23,605 nucleotides of DNA from an uncultured Spartobacteria bacterium (GCA_937901895.1 CALGTD010000083.1:1-23605); one strand, 5' to 3'. Positions 13,390 through 20,060 are shown, counted from the first letter of the stretch. Numbers and translations are program-made. Notes: generated from the letters alone by a model not told the origin.

Positions 13390-14894
13390 TTTGACCCTCC
13401 CGCGTTGCCGTCATCGAGGTTGGGGTCAGGGTCAAACCCTATAAGGGTTTTGACCCCTCCCACCGCTGCCGGGCTCAAATGGGTTTTGACCCCAACTGAC
13501 CCTTTTGAGCCTTTGACGTATTTTCCATCCTCGATTGCCGAACGGCGGACCTTCCCGTCATCCCTCAATTCGCGAACCCGCCGCTTGAATGTGGGCAGCG
13601 AAATCAAAAGCTCTTCCTGCGCTTTTCGTGCCCATTCGCTGTATGCCGTCGGCTCGTCGCCCAATAGGTCGAGAACCTCGTCGGCGGTCACTTCCTGCTT
13701 CCGCCCTCCCGTCTGCTTGAGCTTTCCGGGATCGAGCCCGCCGTCCCGCACCATGAGCGGATGCCGACGACGCACAACGAACGCATCTTGGGGCGGATGG
13801 TTGCGCAGGGTCATCTCGACCGTGAAGGCTCCCTCCTCCTCATGCCGCGTCATCGTCACGATCGAGTCGGGATCTCGTGCAAACACACCAGAGCCCGAAA
13901 TCCGATCCATGCTCTCCTTGCCGGCCGCATTTCCCTTCGCGAAGTGCGAGCCGAACGCGACGGCCGCCCCAGAGCGCACGGCAAGCCGTTCCACCGCGTT
14001 CATAAGGTCCGCCATGTCCCGCGATGCGTTCTCGTCCCGACTGCCAAGTAGCTTGTAGAGCGGATCGAGGATCGCGAGCGCATAGCGGCCCGCCATCATG
14101 CGCCGGGTGATCTGCGGGAGAATCACGTCGGCGGACGCGGCGAACCCTCGCAGGTTGAGCACGTCGAGCTGACCGGGGCGAAGGGTGACTCCCTTGGCCT
14201 CGCAGATTTCACGGAGGCGAGCGGCGAAGAACGGCGCTTGAATCTCGAAATTCACGAACAGGACGCGGCCCTGTGCCGTCTCGAAATCCCACCACTCCGA
14301 GCCCGTCGCTACACTCACGGCGAGGTCGAGAAGGCTCCATGTCTTGAACGACTTCGATCCGCCCCCCAGGACGAGTTTGGACCCACGGTGCAGAATCCCC
14401 TCGATCAAGTCCTCGGGAAGCGGTCCGGCAGTCTCCGCGAGCCGGCAGGCATCCACGACCGCAGGGAGCCGGGACGAGCCCGATTCCGCACCGTCCACGA
14501 TGCCGCGCACCTTCTCGGCGATCTCGTGGAAGTCGCCGTTGACGCCATTGGCTGCCACCGTGCGAGCGAACAAGATCAACTCCCGCCGCCGCCACGCATC
14601 GAGAATCCGGTCCGCATACTCGGCGACGTTGCTTGAGAGAGGAAGCGCCTCCTGCTCGCATTCCGACGCCACACCGCGGAGTTCTTCCGGCAATCGCGGG
14701 AGAATGTCCGTGAACGACGCCCTCCCGCTATCCTCGATCGTCGAGGTGACGATCTGAAACAGCCTCGGGTCCGTGAAATGCGAGGCGGAAATGCCTTTCT
14801 CGTCCAGAACGGACAGACACTCCGGGCGCACCATAAGCGCGCCGACGGCGATTTTCTCCGCCGCCTCGTCGCAGGGAAGAGGTTTCACGCCCAT
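13386..14894 (-). CDS. Replicative ATPase: DnaB-N-like domain plus RecA-like (RepA/AAA_25) domain
   Basis: The 502-aa product starts with a DnaB-type N-terminal domain (EKIAVGALMVRPECLSVLDEKGISASHFTDPRLF, about 12-45). A RecA-like ATPase of the RepA/AAA_25 kind follows, with Walker A variant LGGGSKSFKTW (about 174-184), RVLFVNFEIQ, Walker B-like YALAILDPLYKLLG and AVAFGSHFAKG (sensor region). A winged-helix-like tail comes next (AYSEWARKAQEELLISLPTFKRRVRELRDDGKV), then a Gly/Pro-rich end with repeated GVKT. Such proteins unwind the origin of small phages, satellites and plasmids. The start ATG 14892-14894 lies inside the end of the upstream 69-aa gene. It is probably the element's own replication protein, working with the iteron-like repeats at 15369-15479. 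Confidence 0.85.
   Translation of the reverse strand: MGVKPLPCDEAAEKIAVGALMVRPECLSVLDEKGISASHFTDPRLFQIVTSTIEDSGRASFTDILPRLPEELRGVASECEQEALPLSSNVAEYADRILDAWRRRELILFARTVAANGVNGDFHEIAEKVRGIVDGAESGSSRLPAVVDACRLAETAGPLPEDLIEGILHRGSKLVLGGGSKSFKTWSLLDLAVSVATGSEWWDFETAQGRVLFVNFEIQAPFFAARLREICEAKGVTLRPGQLDVLNLRGFAASADVILPQITRRMMAGRYALAILDPLYKLLGSRDENASRDMADLMNAVERLAVRSGAAVAFGSHFAKGNAAGKESMDRISGSGVFARDPDSIVTMTRHEEEGAFTVEMTLRNHPPQDAFVVRRRHPLMVRDGGLDPGKLKQTGGRKQEVTADEVLDLLGDEPTAYSEWARKAQEELLISLPTFKRRVRELRDDGKVRRSAIEDGKYVKGSKGSVGVKTHLSPAAVGGVKTLIGFDPDPNLDDGNAGGSK
13389..13492 (-). repeat. Three TTTTGACCC repeats and an inverted repeat at the 3' end of the ATPase gene
   Basis: TTTTGACCC occurs at 13389-13397, 13448-13456 and 13484-13492 (GGGTCAAAA on the coding strand). 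The middle copy pairs with GGGTCAAA at 13429-13436 in a near-perfect hairpin (13429-13456) around CCCTATAAGGG. Two copies encode the repeated GVKT in the protein, so protein-level repetition could account for part of it. Confidence 0.45.
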
Positions 14895-15094
14895 GTCGGA
14901 ACCCTCCTTCCACGTTGAACACGCGCCCGCTGCCGGCCGAAAATCTCCGCGAGGACGTGCGGGATGATCTCGCCAACGGACTTGACATCGGACACCGGAT
15001 GTCTGATGGTCTTGATCGTCCAGTCAGTCGAAGCACTTCTTTCCGCGCCCGTTCCGCCAAGTCCGGGCGCGCTTCGTTTTCCGGGCGGGTGCAT
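14885..15094 (-). CDS. Small protein, 69 aa, possibly helicase-associated
   Basis: ATG 15092-15094 overlaps the stop of the HTH gene by one base (TGATG), and the stop at 14885-14887 lies 10 bases inside the ATPase gene, so both ends indicate coupling. The sequence contains DVKSVGEIIPHVLAEIFGRQRAR flanked by basic residues. The 'VGEIIPHVLAE' helix recalls the N-terminal motif of DciA/DUF721 helicase loaders (P-x-x-DLL-x-x-L), which would make sense next to a DnaB-N-type ATPase, but the resemblance is short and I would not name it. Pro/Gly/Arg-rich ends are probably disordered. Confidence 0.5.
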   Translation of the reverse strand: MHPPGKRSAPGLGGTGAERSASTDWTIKTIRHPVSDVKSVGEIIPHVLAEIFGRQRARVQRGRRVPTWA

Positions 15095-15321
15095 CAGGCC
15101 ACCTTTCGCTTCGCGACGAAGCCGTTGATGTAAGAGCGGACGCTTTGGATGTTGAACAGGCGCTTGGCCTTTTCCATCCCCGGTCGCCGGAGCGATACGG
15201 ACTGGATCAGACCCGCATTCGCGAGTTCATATTGCAGGGTCCGGCCAAGACCAAAGATTGCTTCGATCCGCTTGGAATCGCCCCATTCCGCGGCTGTTGT
15301 GTCAGTGGTGTTCGTTGACAT
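15094..15321 (-). CDS. Excisionase-like/AlpA-like HTH DNA-binding protein
   Basis: The 75-aa product reads SKRIEAIFGLGRTLQYELANAGLIQSVSLRRPGMEKAKRLFNIQSVRSYINGFV, the MerR-like winged-HTH layout used by excisionases and AlpA regulators: HTH at about 18-35, wing, and a RLFNIQSVRSYI end. It is the first gene of the leftward replication operon and starts just beside the repeat region 15369-15479. It could bind the repeats and regulate the operon, or assist excision with the integrase. Confidence 0.75.
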   Translation of the reverse strand: MSTNTTDTTAAEWGDSKRIEAIFGLGRTLQYELANAGLIQSVSLRRPGMEKAKRLFNIQSVRSYINGFVAKRKVA

Positions 15322-15368
15322 GCGCCAACGAAAGCAAATCGACCATTAACAAATTCACGGTCCCCATT

Positions 15369-15479
15369 TGTGATTCGCTGGCCTCGCAACGCCGGGAGAA
15401 TGGCCGTTGTTTTCAACTTTCCGTCACGGTCTGTGATTTGCTGGCGCAGTGGGAACTGTCGCCTGTGATTCGCTGGCCT
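15369..15479 (+). repeat. Three iteron-like repeats TGTGATTYGCTGGC
   Basis: Copies at 15369-15384 (TGTGATTCGCTGGCCT), 15432-15445 (TGTGATTTGCTGGC) and 15464-15479 (TGTGATTCGCTGGCCT). Start-to-start distances are 63 and 32 bases, near six and three helical turns, so all three face the same side of DNA. They fill the 189-base gap between the operon start (15321) and the gene at 15511. They may serve as a replication origin for the ATPase or as an operator. Confidence 0.65.
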
Positions 15480-15510
15480 GATTTCCCGTCTGCCCTGTGA
15501 AACGGTGGAG

Positions 15511-15876
15511 TCAAATCTTTTTTTTTCGAGAAACGAATTTTTTTTCGTTGTCCCGGCGAGCCCGCTTTGCGCGAGCCTTTCCGTTGATTGTGGCGGCCCT
15601 TGTCCTTAAGGCGACAAGCCCCTTACTGATAATCTTCCCAATCTCCGCGGCGCGATCTTTGTTGAAGATCCCCAAATCGCTCTGCGCGATAGATTCAAAG
15701 CATCGGAGGGCATCTTCCTCCAGTTGGAGAACACGGAAGCCCTCCTCCAATCCTTTCAACGCCTTTGCATATCTGCGGGGGAAGGAATTCAGACTCCGCG
15801 GAAGGTTTGCTTGCCGGAATGTTTCTTCTAATCGAGCGCGGCCCTCTTCGGAAATTTCAGGGATGTTCGTTTTCAT
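15511..15876 (-). CDS. Small basic protein coupled to the integrase, 121 aa
   Basis: ATG 15874-15876 overlaps the integrase stop (ATGA). Helical N-terminal part (ISEEGRARLEETFRQANLPRSL, then RRYAKALKGLEEGFRVL), and a strongly basic tail (INGKARAKRARRDNEKKFVSRKKKI) that suggests DNA or RNA binding. The tail is encoded by A-rich codons, including a run of nine A/T pairs (15518-15526), close to a second run of eight, so the end of this frame is sensitive to sequencing error. No family recognised. Coupling suggests a helper in integration, excision or copy control. Confidence 0.65.
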   Translation of the reverse strand: MKTNIPEISEEGRARLEETFRQANLPRSLNSFPRRYAKALKGLEEGFRVLQLEEDALRCFESIAQSDLGIFNKDRAAEIGKIISKGLVALRTRAATINGKARAKRARRDNEKKFVSRKKKI

Positions 15877-17012
15877 CGCAAATCCGGCAGCTTGTTCAGC
15901 GCCTCTCGTTTGGCCTCGTCGGCAATGTGGGTGTAGTTCTGGGAAACGGCGGCGCTCTCGTGCCCAATGAGGTCTTGCACGACTGCAGCGCCAATGCCGG
16001 CCTGCTTCATCAGCGACGTGGCGGTGTGGCGGAGCGAGTGAAAGGACAACTGACTCGTGGCGCGTCCCGCGTTCGGATCGGACTTTTTCTTGTGCGTGCG
16101 CGGAGGAACGAGCCCGGCGCTCTGCATCACGGAATAAAACGCCGCGGAAAGCATCGAGGTTTTCCCCGTGCGAGTCACCGTCTCGAACGCGATGGGATGA
16201 ATCGGTGCGTTCGGATCGTCGCCCGCCGGCAGTTCCTCGACGTGAGAGCGGAGAGGGGAGGCGAGGGGAATGATCTGCGTGCGTCCCGTCTTGCGGGTCA
16301 CGAGGCGAATTTCGCCGGCAGCGAGGTCGATGTTGCTCCACGTCAACATTGCGAGGTCGCCGAGCCTCTGGCCCGTGTAGAGCCCAAAGAGGACGAGGCT
16401 TTTCCATTCGTCGTCGCAGCTCGCGATGACGGCTTTCAACTCGGGCAGCGTGAACGATCGCCGCGAGGATCGGGCGCTGTCCCGCTTCATCAACTTCACA
16501 CCCGCCGCTGGATTGTCCGCAAGGCATCCATCCCGCCGAGCCTGCTCGAAGATCCCACGCAGGGTCTTGAGGTAGTGATTCGTTGTCGTGGCGCTCACGC
16601 GCTCCGCGGTCGTCTGCCGGAACGCAAGAATTTCGTCGGCCTCGATCTCCGACAAATCCATTTCCGCACGTCCGCCCAGAAACGCGAGGAAGGCATCAAT
16701 GACGGTGCGATAGAAAATTTCAGTGCCCTTGCCGATGTCGCCTTTCTTCGCCGCAAGCCATGAATCGAAGTAGGACCGCACCGAGCGACGGGGAAGAGAG
16801 GAGCCCGTCAATTCCTTGTGCAGCGAGGCAATGACGCGCTGGGATTGCCGCGCCGCCACCTTGTCACGGAAAGCCGCTTCCCATTCGTCGGCGACCTTCT
16901 GCGCCCGCTTCTTGTCGGTCAGTTTCGTGCTCTGCTGAACGCGCCGGCCATTGGGCAGGGTGAAGCACGCGAACCAGTATTTGCTGCCCGTCTTTTTTCG
17001 GATGGATGCCAT
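15873..17012 (-). CDS. int: Tyrosine-type site-specific integrase
   Basis: The 379-aa product begins MASIRKKTGSKYWFACF and has the phage-integrase N-terminal beta domain (GSKYWFACFTLPNGRRVQQSTKLTDKKRAQKVADEWE), a SAM-like core-binding domain (about 60-165) and the catalytic domain. The catalytic residues are visible: Arg in YTGQRLGDLAMLTW, HSLRH (H-x-x-R) in QLSFHSLRHTATSL, the LIGHES box, and nucleophile Tyr in SQNYTHIADEAK. I prefer ATG 17010-17012; the GTG at 17034-17036 would add eight residues from tRNA-like sequence. It lies 152 bases from attR and reads away from it. It would recombine the ssrA 3' end. Confidence 0.95.
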   Translation of the reverse strand: MASIRKKTGSKYWFACFTLPNGRRVQQSTKLTDKKRAQKVADEWEAAFRDKVAARQSQRVIASLHKELTGSSLPRRSVRSYFDSWLAAKKGDIGKGTEIFYRTVIDAFLAFLGGRAEMDLSEIEADEILAFRQTTAERVSATTTNHYLKTLRGIFEQARRDGCLADNPAAGVKLMKRDSARSSRRSFTLPELKAVIASCDDEWKSLVLFGLYTGQRLGDLAMLTWSNIDLAAGEIRLVTRKTGRTQIIPLASPLRSHVEELPAGDDPNAPIHPIAFETVTRTGKTSMLSAAFYSVMQSAGLVPPRTHKKKSDPNAGRATSQLSFHSLRHTATSLMKQAGIGAAVVQDLIGHESAAVSQNYTHIADEAKREALNKLPDLR

Positions 17013-17018
17013 ATTGCG

Positions 17019-17058
17019 CCGGTTCGAGTCCCCCACAGAGAAGCGGTTCGATTCCCCG
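17019..17058 (+). repeat. Two tRNA T-arm-like sequences inside the right end
   Basis: CCGGTTCGAGTCCCC (17019-17033) and CGGTTCGATTCCCCG (17044-17058) share GGTTCGANTCCCC with the att core at 17168-17180 (GGGTTCGACTCCCC). They are T-arm-like, but their stems do not close properly, and no tRNA body precedes them. They may be remnants of former attachment sites in tRNA genes, or integrase-binding decoys. Confidence 0.45.
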
Positions 17059-17127
17059 TGCGCGGACTACTGGCAACAATAATGACAACATCCGCCAACG
17101 TCTATGATGTTTTTGATGTTTTCGTTA

Positions 17128-17151
17128 CTCTGTAAATCGACGTTTACAGAG
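17128..17151. promoter_or_regulatory. Perfect 9-bp inverted repeat beside attR
   Basis: CTCTGTAAA (17128-17136) and TTTACAGAG (17143-17151) around TCGACG, with TTTTGCAAAA (17154-17163) immediately before the att core, and two direct GATGTTTT copies at about 17106-17121. It lies upstream of int and could be an integrase or excisionase arm site, or an int operator. Confidence 0.5.
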
Positions 17152-17163
17152 GCCTTTTGCAAA

Positions 17164-17191
17164 ACAGGGGTTCGACTCCCCTCGCCTCCAC
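17164..17191 (+). repeat. attR: displaced original 3' end of ssrA
   Basis: Identical over 28 bases to 7648-7675. The following CGTTTCTTTTTG is T-rich and is probably the original transcription end of ssrA, which shows that this side is the host junction. Confidence 0.93.
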
Positions 17192-17230
17192 GTTTCTTTT
17201 TGTTCATCCGCCCTCGGAGTCGTTTCCCGG

Positions 17231-17260
17231 TTGCTTTTCGTGTTGTGACTCCTGCATGAT
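17231..17260 (+). promoter_or_regulatory. Putative promoter of 17270
   Basis: TTGCTT (17231-17236), 18-base spacer, CATGAT (17255-17260), predicted +1 about 17267, three bases before the ATG. The near-leaderless layout repeats the pattern at 5414-5441. Confidence 0.4.
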
Positions 17261-17269
17261 TGGCGCCTA

Positions 17270-17771
17270 ATGAAAACGATATTGGTGCCCATTGTCATGG
17301 TATTGACGGAGGTCCCGGGGGCGATGGCGGCGGAGGCGTCGCTGCTTTCGGGGTTCAAAGGGAAATACAAGGGAGCCGTCGACTACGCAGGGGGCTTCAC
17401 GGGGCCCACCTCGGGGCGGATCAAGGCTTCCCGATCCAAGGAAAATGGAGTCATCAGAACTGAAATCCCCGATTTCCGGCCAGCTCGGAAGCGGCGTCCT
17501 TCTGGAGAAATTTTCCCTTCGGAGCAAGCGCTTTCGGTATCAGTTTCGATTCACCACTTCCACCTTCACCGTGAACGGGCAGGGGAGGGGGCGCGCAAAG
17601 ATTTCCCGCAATTCCATGCAGTTGAAAGGCAACGCGAATTTGGTCGGACAATCCTTCCGACTCCGGGCCACCGTGCGCAAGGACGATCGGGGGAAGGAGC
17701 TGGAAATCGTGAACAACTTGGTTGGAACAAACAGGGTTCCAATCACTTACGATCTCAAAAAGTCGAAGTAG
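17270..17771 (+). pseudogene. Secreted protein of unknown function, frameshifted
   Basis: The first frame gives a signal peptide (MKTILVPIVMVLTEVPGAMA, cleavage near residue 20-21) and a beta-strand-rich start (SGFKGKYKGAVDYAGGFTGPTSGRIKAS), then turns into Arg/Pro shadow after about RTEI. The frame shifted by +1 continues coherently from SGQLGSGVLLEKFSLRSKRFRYQFRF to the stop at 17769-17771. One extra base (or two lost) between about 17440 and 17475 explains this; an AAAA run and a CCCC stretch lie there. Joined, the product is about 166 aa, with repeated beta-strands of the kind seen in small exported proteins of this phylum. It is the first host gene after attR. Confidence 0.55.
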
Positions 17772-17932
17772 ATCCGCGATCCCGGGATTCCGCGTCGGGC
17801 GCTTTGTCGGAGGACGTTCCGGGGAAAATTTATCTCGGAACGAGAAGTTAGGCTTGCAATTTCCGCGGCTTTTCGGATTGCTTCGCTTCGTCTCCTCGCT
17901 CTGCGGGCAGCCGCCCCCGCGGCTCCTGCGAT
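17772..17932. other. Intergenic region, no gene seen
   Basis: Between the frameshifted secreted protein and the RNA-binding protein. It includes GC-rich imperfect repeats (CCGCGGC, GCCGCCCCCGCGGC) but no coding region or convincing terminator. Confidence 0.4.
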
Positions 17933-17968
17933 CTGTGGAGTCATTGAAACCGTAAACTCACTCCACAG
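17933..17968 (+). promoter_or_regulatory. Palindrome flanking the promoter of the RRM gene
   Basis: CTGTGGAGT (17933-17941) and ACTCCACAG (17960-17968) are perfect 9-bp arms separated by 18 bases. TAAACT at 17953-17958 between the arms resembles a -10, with predicted +1 near 17965 and the ATG at 17978. The arms could be a repressor or activator site. If transcribed from further upstream they would form a 5' hairpin. Confidence 0.5.
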
Positions 17969-17977
17969 CGTCACCCC

Positions 17978-18307
17978 ATGGGCAACCGTCTCTACGTCGC
18001 CAACCTCCCGTATCAAACCTCCGAGTCCGAGTTGGAGGAACTCTTTCAGCAGTGCGGAACGGTCTCTTCCGTGCAGATCGTCCTTGATCGCGAAACGAAC
18101 CGCTCCCGCGGGTTCGGCTTCATCACCATGGGAACGGATGCGGAAGCCCAGACCGCGATCGAAAAACTGAATGGCCAGGCCGTCGGTGGCCGCGATCTGC
18201 GTGTGAGCGAGGCCCGTCCGCGCGAGGATCGTCCGCAGCAAAAGCGGTCGTTTGGCGGCGGTGGAAACCGCGGCTTCGACCGGCAGGACCGCCAGCGGCG
18301 GTATTGA
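17978..18307 (+). CDS. RRM-type RNA-binding protein
   Basis: The 109-aa product is a single RNA-recognition motif with RNP2 LYVANL (residues 5-10) and RNP1 RGFGFITM (about 44-51), followed by a flexible Arg/Gly/Gln tail (RSFGGGGNRGFDRQDRQRRY). This matches the bacterial Rbp family, small cytoplasmic proteins that bind single-stranded RNA and are often cold-induced. It stands alone behind the palindrome 17933-17968 and before a bidirectional hairpin. Residue spacing is complete. Confidence 0.92.
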   Translation: MGNRLYVANLPYQTSESELEELFQQCGTVSSVQIVLDRETNRSRGFGFITMGTDAEAQTAIEKLNGQAVGGRDLRVSEARPREDRPQQKRSFGGGGNRGFDRQDRQRRY

Positions 18308-18324
18308 TCCCGCAGACTTTCACC

Positions 18325-18362
18325 GGTAGGCGCGCCTCCGTTCGCGAGGCGCGGTTCCTACC
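18325..18362. terminator. Bidirectional terminator-like hairpin between convergent genes
   Basis: GGTAGG-CGCGCCTC (18325-18338) pairs with GAGGCGCG (18346-18353) and, across a GTT bulge, CCTACC (18357-18362). Total stem is 14 bp with a 7-base loop. No T-run follows on either strand, so it may act with Rho or simply separate the two convergent transcripts. It overlaps the last codon and stop of 18358-18909. Confidence 0.6.
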
Positions 18363-18909
18363 AGGTCAGCGCACAGACCAGCAGTAGCAGCCCGTAGGCG
18401 GCGCCGCCCACGGCGGCCAGCTGGTAGCGTTTTGCCGAGGCCAGCAGCCACGCGACGATGTCGCGCAGGAAGTAGGGCATTCCGACCAGGAAGAGGCCGG
18501 CGAAGACCCACGCGTAGGCAAGGCAGACCAGCACGAGCCGCGAGATTTCCGGCCGGAGGAACGCCGCCTCGAGCAGGGGTTCCGCAGCCAGAAGGGCAAG
18601 GATTCCCAGTGCCCGCACCGCCAGAAACTCGTCCACAAAAAACCACGTAAGCACGGCGCCGACCGGCACGCCGATCACCAGGAAGCGGCGCAATCTCGCG
18701 AACTCTCCGAGGTCCATGGTGCGAACCAGCCAGAACGCCCACACTGCCGCGATCGTCAGCAGGATGCCCGCCCATACCCGGGAGCGGGGAAACGCGCGGA
18801 GGAAGGATTTTGTCGGGGCCGGCGCGGCCAGTGCGAAACCGTGGGCGACGAGCAGGACAAGTCCCACGACGATTCCGACGGCTTGAAGGGAAAGGAACGG
18901 ATAGATCAT
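18358..18909 (-). CDS. Polytopic membrane protein downstream of rnc
   Basis: The 183-aa product begins MIYPFLSLQAVGIVVGLVLL and has about five to six membrane helices (about 8-26, 47-64, 75-92, 95-115, 124-150, 163-182) with short loops. Charged residues fall in loops such as APTKSFLRAFPRSR. Its ATG (18907-18909) overlaps the rnc stop (ATGA), so it is coupled to rnc. No family is recognised and no catalytic motif is visible. The TAG stop lies within the hairpin 18325-18362. Confidence 0.8.
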   Translation of the reverse strand: MIYPFLSLQAVGIVVGLVLLVAHGFALAAPAPTKSFLRAFPRSRVWAGILLTIAAVWAFWLVRTMDLGEFARLRRFLVIGVPVGAVLTWFFVDEFLAVRALGILALLAAEPLLEAAFLRPEISRLVLVCLAYAWVFAGLFLVGMPYFLRDIVAWLLASAKRYQLAAVGGAAYGLLLLVCALTW

Positions 18910-19736
18910 TTGGCGGCGGGCGTTTGCACGGCCGATCCGGAGGTTGAAGGTTTGGAGTTTTTGTCGTCGGCCGGTGCGCGCTTGCCGCTGGTTTCCCAGA
19001 CCCGGGTGGCCAGCGCGTTCGTGGCGGCCTCGACCTCCGCCTGTTTCTTGCTGCGTCCCGCGCCGCGTGCGAGTTCGAGGCCGTCCCACACCACACGGCA
19101 CTCGAAGTATTTTTGATGTTCGGGACCGCTCTGGGAGATGATCTCGTAAAGCGGAGCCGTCGGCGCCATCGACTGCAGCAGTTCCTGCAGCACGCCCTTG
19201 GGATTGATTTCCTCGGGCTTGTTGGTGATCTGCGCAAACGCCTCGCGGGCCTCGCGCAGGATGAAATCCCGGGTCACCTCGTAGCCCCCGTCGAGATACA
19301 TCGCGCCGATCAATGCTTCGAAAGCGTCGGCCAGCGTGGATGCGCGGGTGCGGCCACCGCTGGCGTCCTCGCCGCGCCCCATCATCAAATGCGCGCCAAG
19401 GCCCATCGCCATCGCATGGGTCTTGAGCCCCGCGCGTGAGACGATCCGTGTGCGAAGCTTCGTCAGTTCGCCTTCACTGAAGTCCGGAAACAGGTGGTAA
19501 AGGTGCTCGGTGACGACGAGCTGGAGGACGGCGTCGCCCAGAAATTCCAGCCGCTGGTTGTCGAACGGGTAGTTTTTCCGTTCGAGCGAGATGCTGGAGT
19601 GGGTGAGCGCCTCCGCAAGCAGCAGGGAGTTTCGAAACTTGTAGCCGATCCGCTCCTCGAGAGGATTCATCAGCGAAGGCGGGATCGGAGTTTTCGGAAC
19701 CATGGTGCGGAGTCTCGGCGGCAACCGGCGAGGCAT
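18906..19736 (-). CDS. rnc: Ribonuclease III
   Basis: RNase III cuts double-stranded RNA in rRNA precursors and regulatory RNAs. The catalytic domain has the signature QRLEFLGDAVLQLVV and the second acidic site LADAFEALIGAMYLDGGY. The dsRNA-binding domain follows (PKGVLQELLQSMAPTAPLYEIISQSG ... SKKQAEVEAATNAL). A disordered Ser/Thr/Pro/Lys tail of about 30 residues ends in PAAK. The start is uncertain: family similarity begins at ATG 19670 (MNPLEERIGYKF), with further ATGs at 19703 and 19736. I give the longest form because a TAGCTT hexamer six bases before ATG 19736 would again fit a leaderless start. With the longest start the product is 276 aa; with 19670 it is 254. Operon with the membrane protein that follows. 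Confidence 0.93.
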   Translation of the reverse strand: MPRRLPPRLRTMVPKTPIPPSLMNPLEERIGYKFRNSLLLAEALTHSSISLERKNYPFDNQRLEFLGDAVLQLVVTEHLYHLFPDFSEGELTKLRTRIVSRAGLKTHAMAMGLGAHLMMGRGEDASGGRTRASTLADAFEALIGAMYLDGGYEVTRDFILREAREAFAQITNKPEEINPKGVLQELLQSMAPTAPLYEIISQSGPEHQKYFECRVVWDGLELARGAGRSKKQAEVEAATNALATRVWETSGKRAPADDKNSKPSTSGSAVQTPAAK

Positions 19737-19853
19737 CCAGCCAAGCTACCGAAACGGTGCGCAAAATGGGAACGGATTTTCGCTTCGGTGGTTGGCGGGC
19801 CGCCGAGGGAGTTTTCGGTGGCGGGGGGAAGCAATGTGATGCACGGTGAATCC

Positions 19854-20021
19854 ATGTCGAACCCCATGTCCACCGCCCGCGACAGGCGCATTGCCGTTGC
19901 CGTGCTCGTCGGCGCCTGTGTGTTTGCGGCGGTGGTCTCCTCGAGGGGAAGCGGTGGGTCGTGCGTTCCGGTGGCGGTTCCGGATGGAGGAGTCGTTTAC
20001 CTCTGTCCGCCGGGGCGCTGA
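19854..20021 (+). CDS. Small single-pass membrane or secreted protein, 55 aa
   Basis: ATG 19854 (MSNPMSTARDRR), then a hydrophobic helix IAVAVLVGACVFAAVVSS (about 13-30), then a short tail with two cysteines (GGSCVPVAVPDGGVVYLCPPGR). An N-terminal positive patch before the helix suggests that the tail is outside the membrane, where the two cysteines could form a disulfide. It is divergent from rnc and convergent with the ilvD-mocR chimera. Coding is plausible but rests on composition alone. Confidence 0.4.
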   Translation: MSNPMSTARDRRIAVAVLVGACVFAAVVSSRGSGGSCVPVAVPDGGVVYLCPPGR

Positions 20022-20060
20022 TTCCGTTTTGCGGAAACCGGGAAGGGCCGCGCCGCGGTG

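Larger units (their letters stand above)
7676..17191. mobile_element. Integrative phage-like element in ssrA (satellite or reduced prophage, ~9.5 kb)
   Basis: Boundaries are the perfect 28-bp repeats at 7648-7675 and 17164-17191. Contents from the right: tyrosine integrase plus a coupled basic protein; iteron-like repeats; a replication/regulation operon (HTH, 69-aa protein, DnaB-N/RecA-like ATPase, 66-aa protein, HTH protein, 58-aa protein); an HK97-type capsid protein, a 211-aa protein, two tiny proteins and a tape-measure-like protein; then, on the plus strand, a ParB-like remnant, two small genes and a structured RNA next to attL. No terminase, portal, prohead protease, adaptor set, tail fibre, holin or endolysin is visible. 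The size and gene set suit a phage satellite that uses a helper's packaging machinery, or a degraded prophage. Confidence 0.88.

Noticed and set aside
17019..17075. tRNA gene near the integrase
   Set aside because: Only T-arm-like pieces are present; no anticodon arm, D-arm or acceptor pairing can be built upstream.
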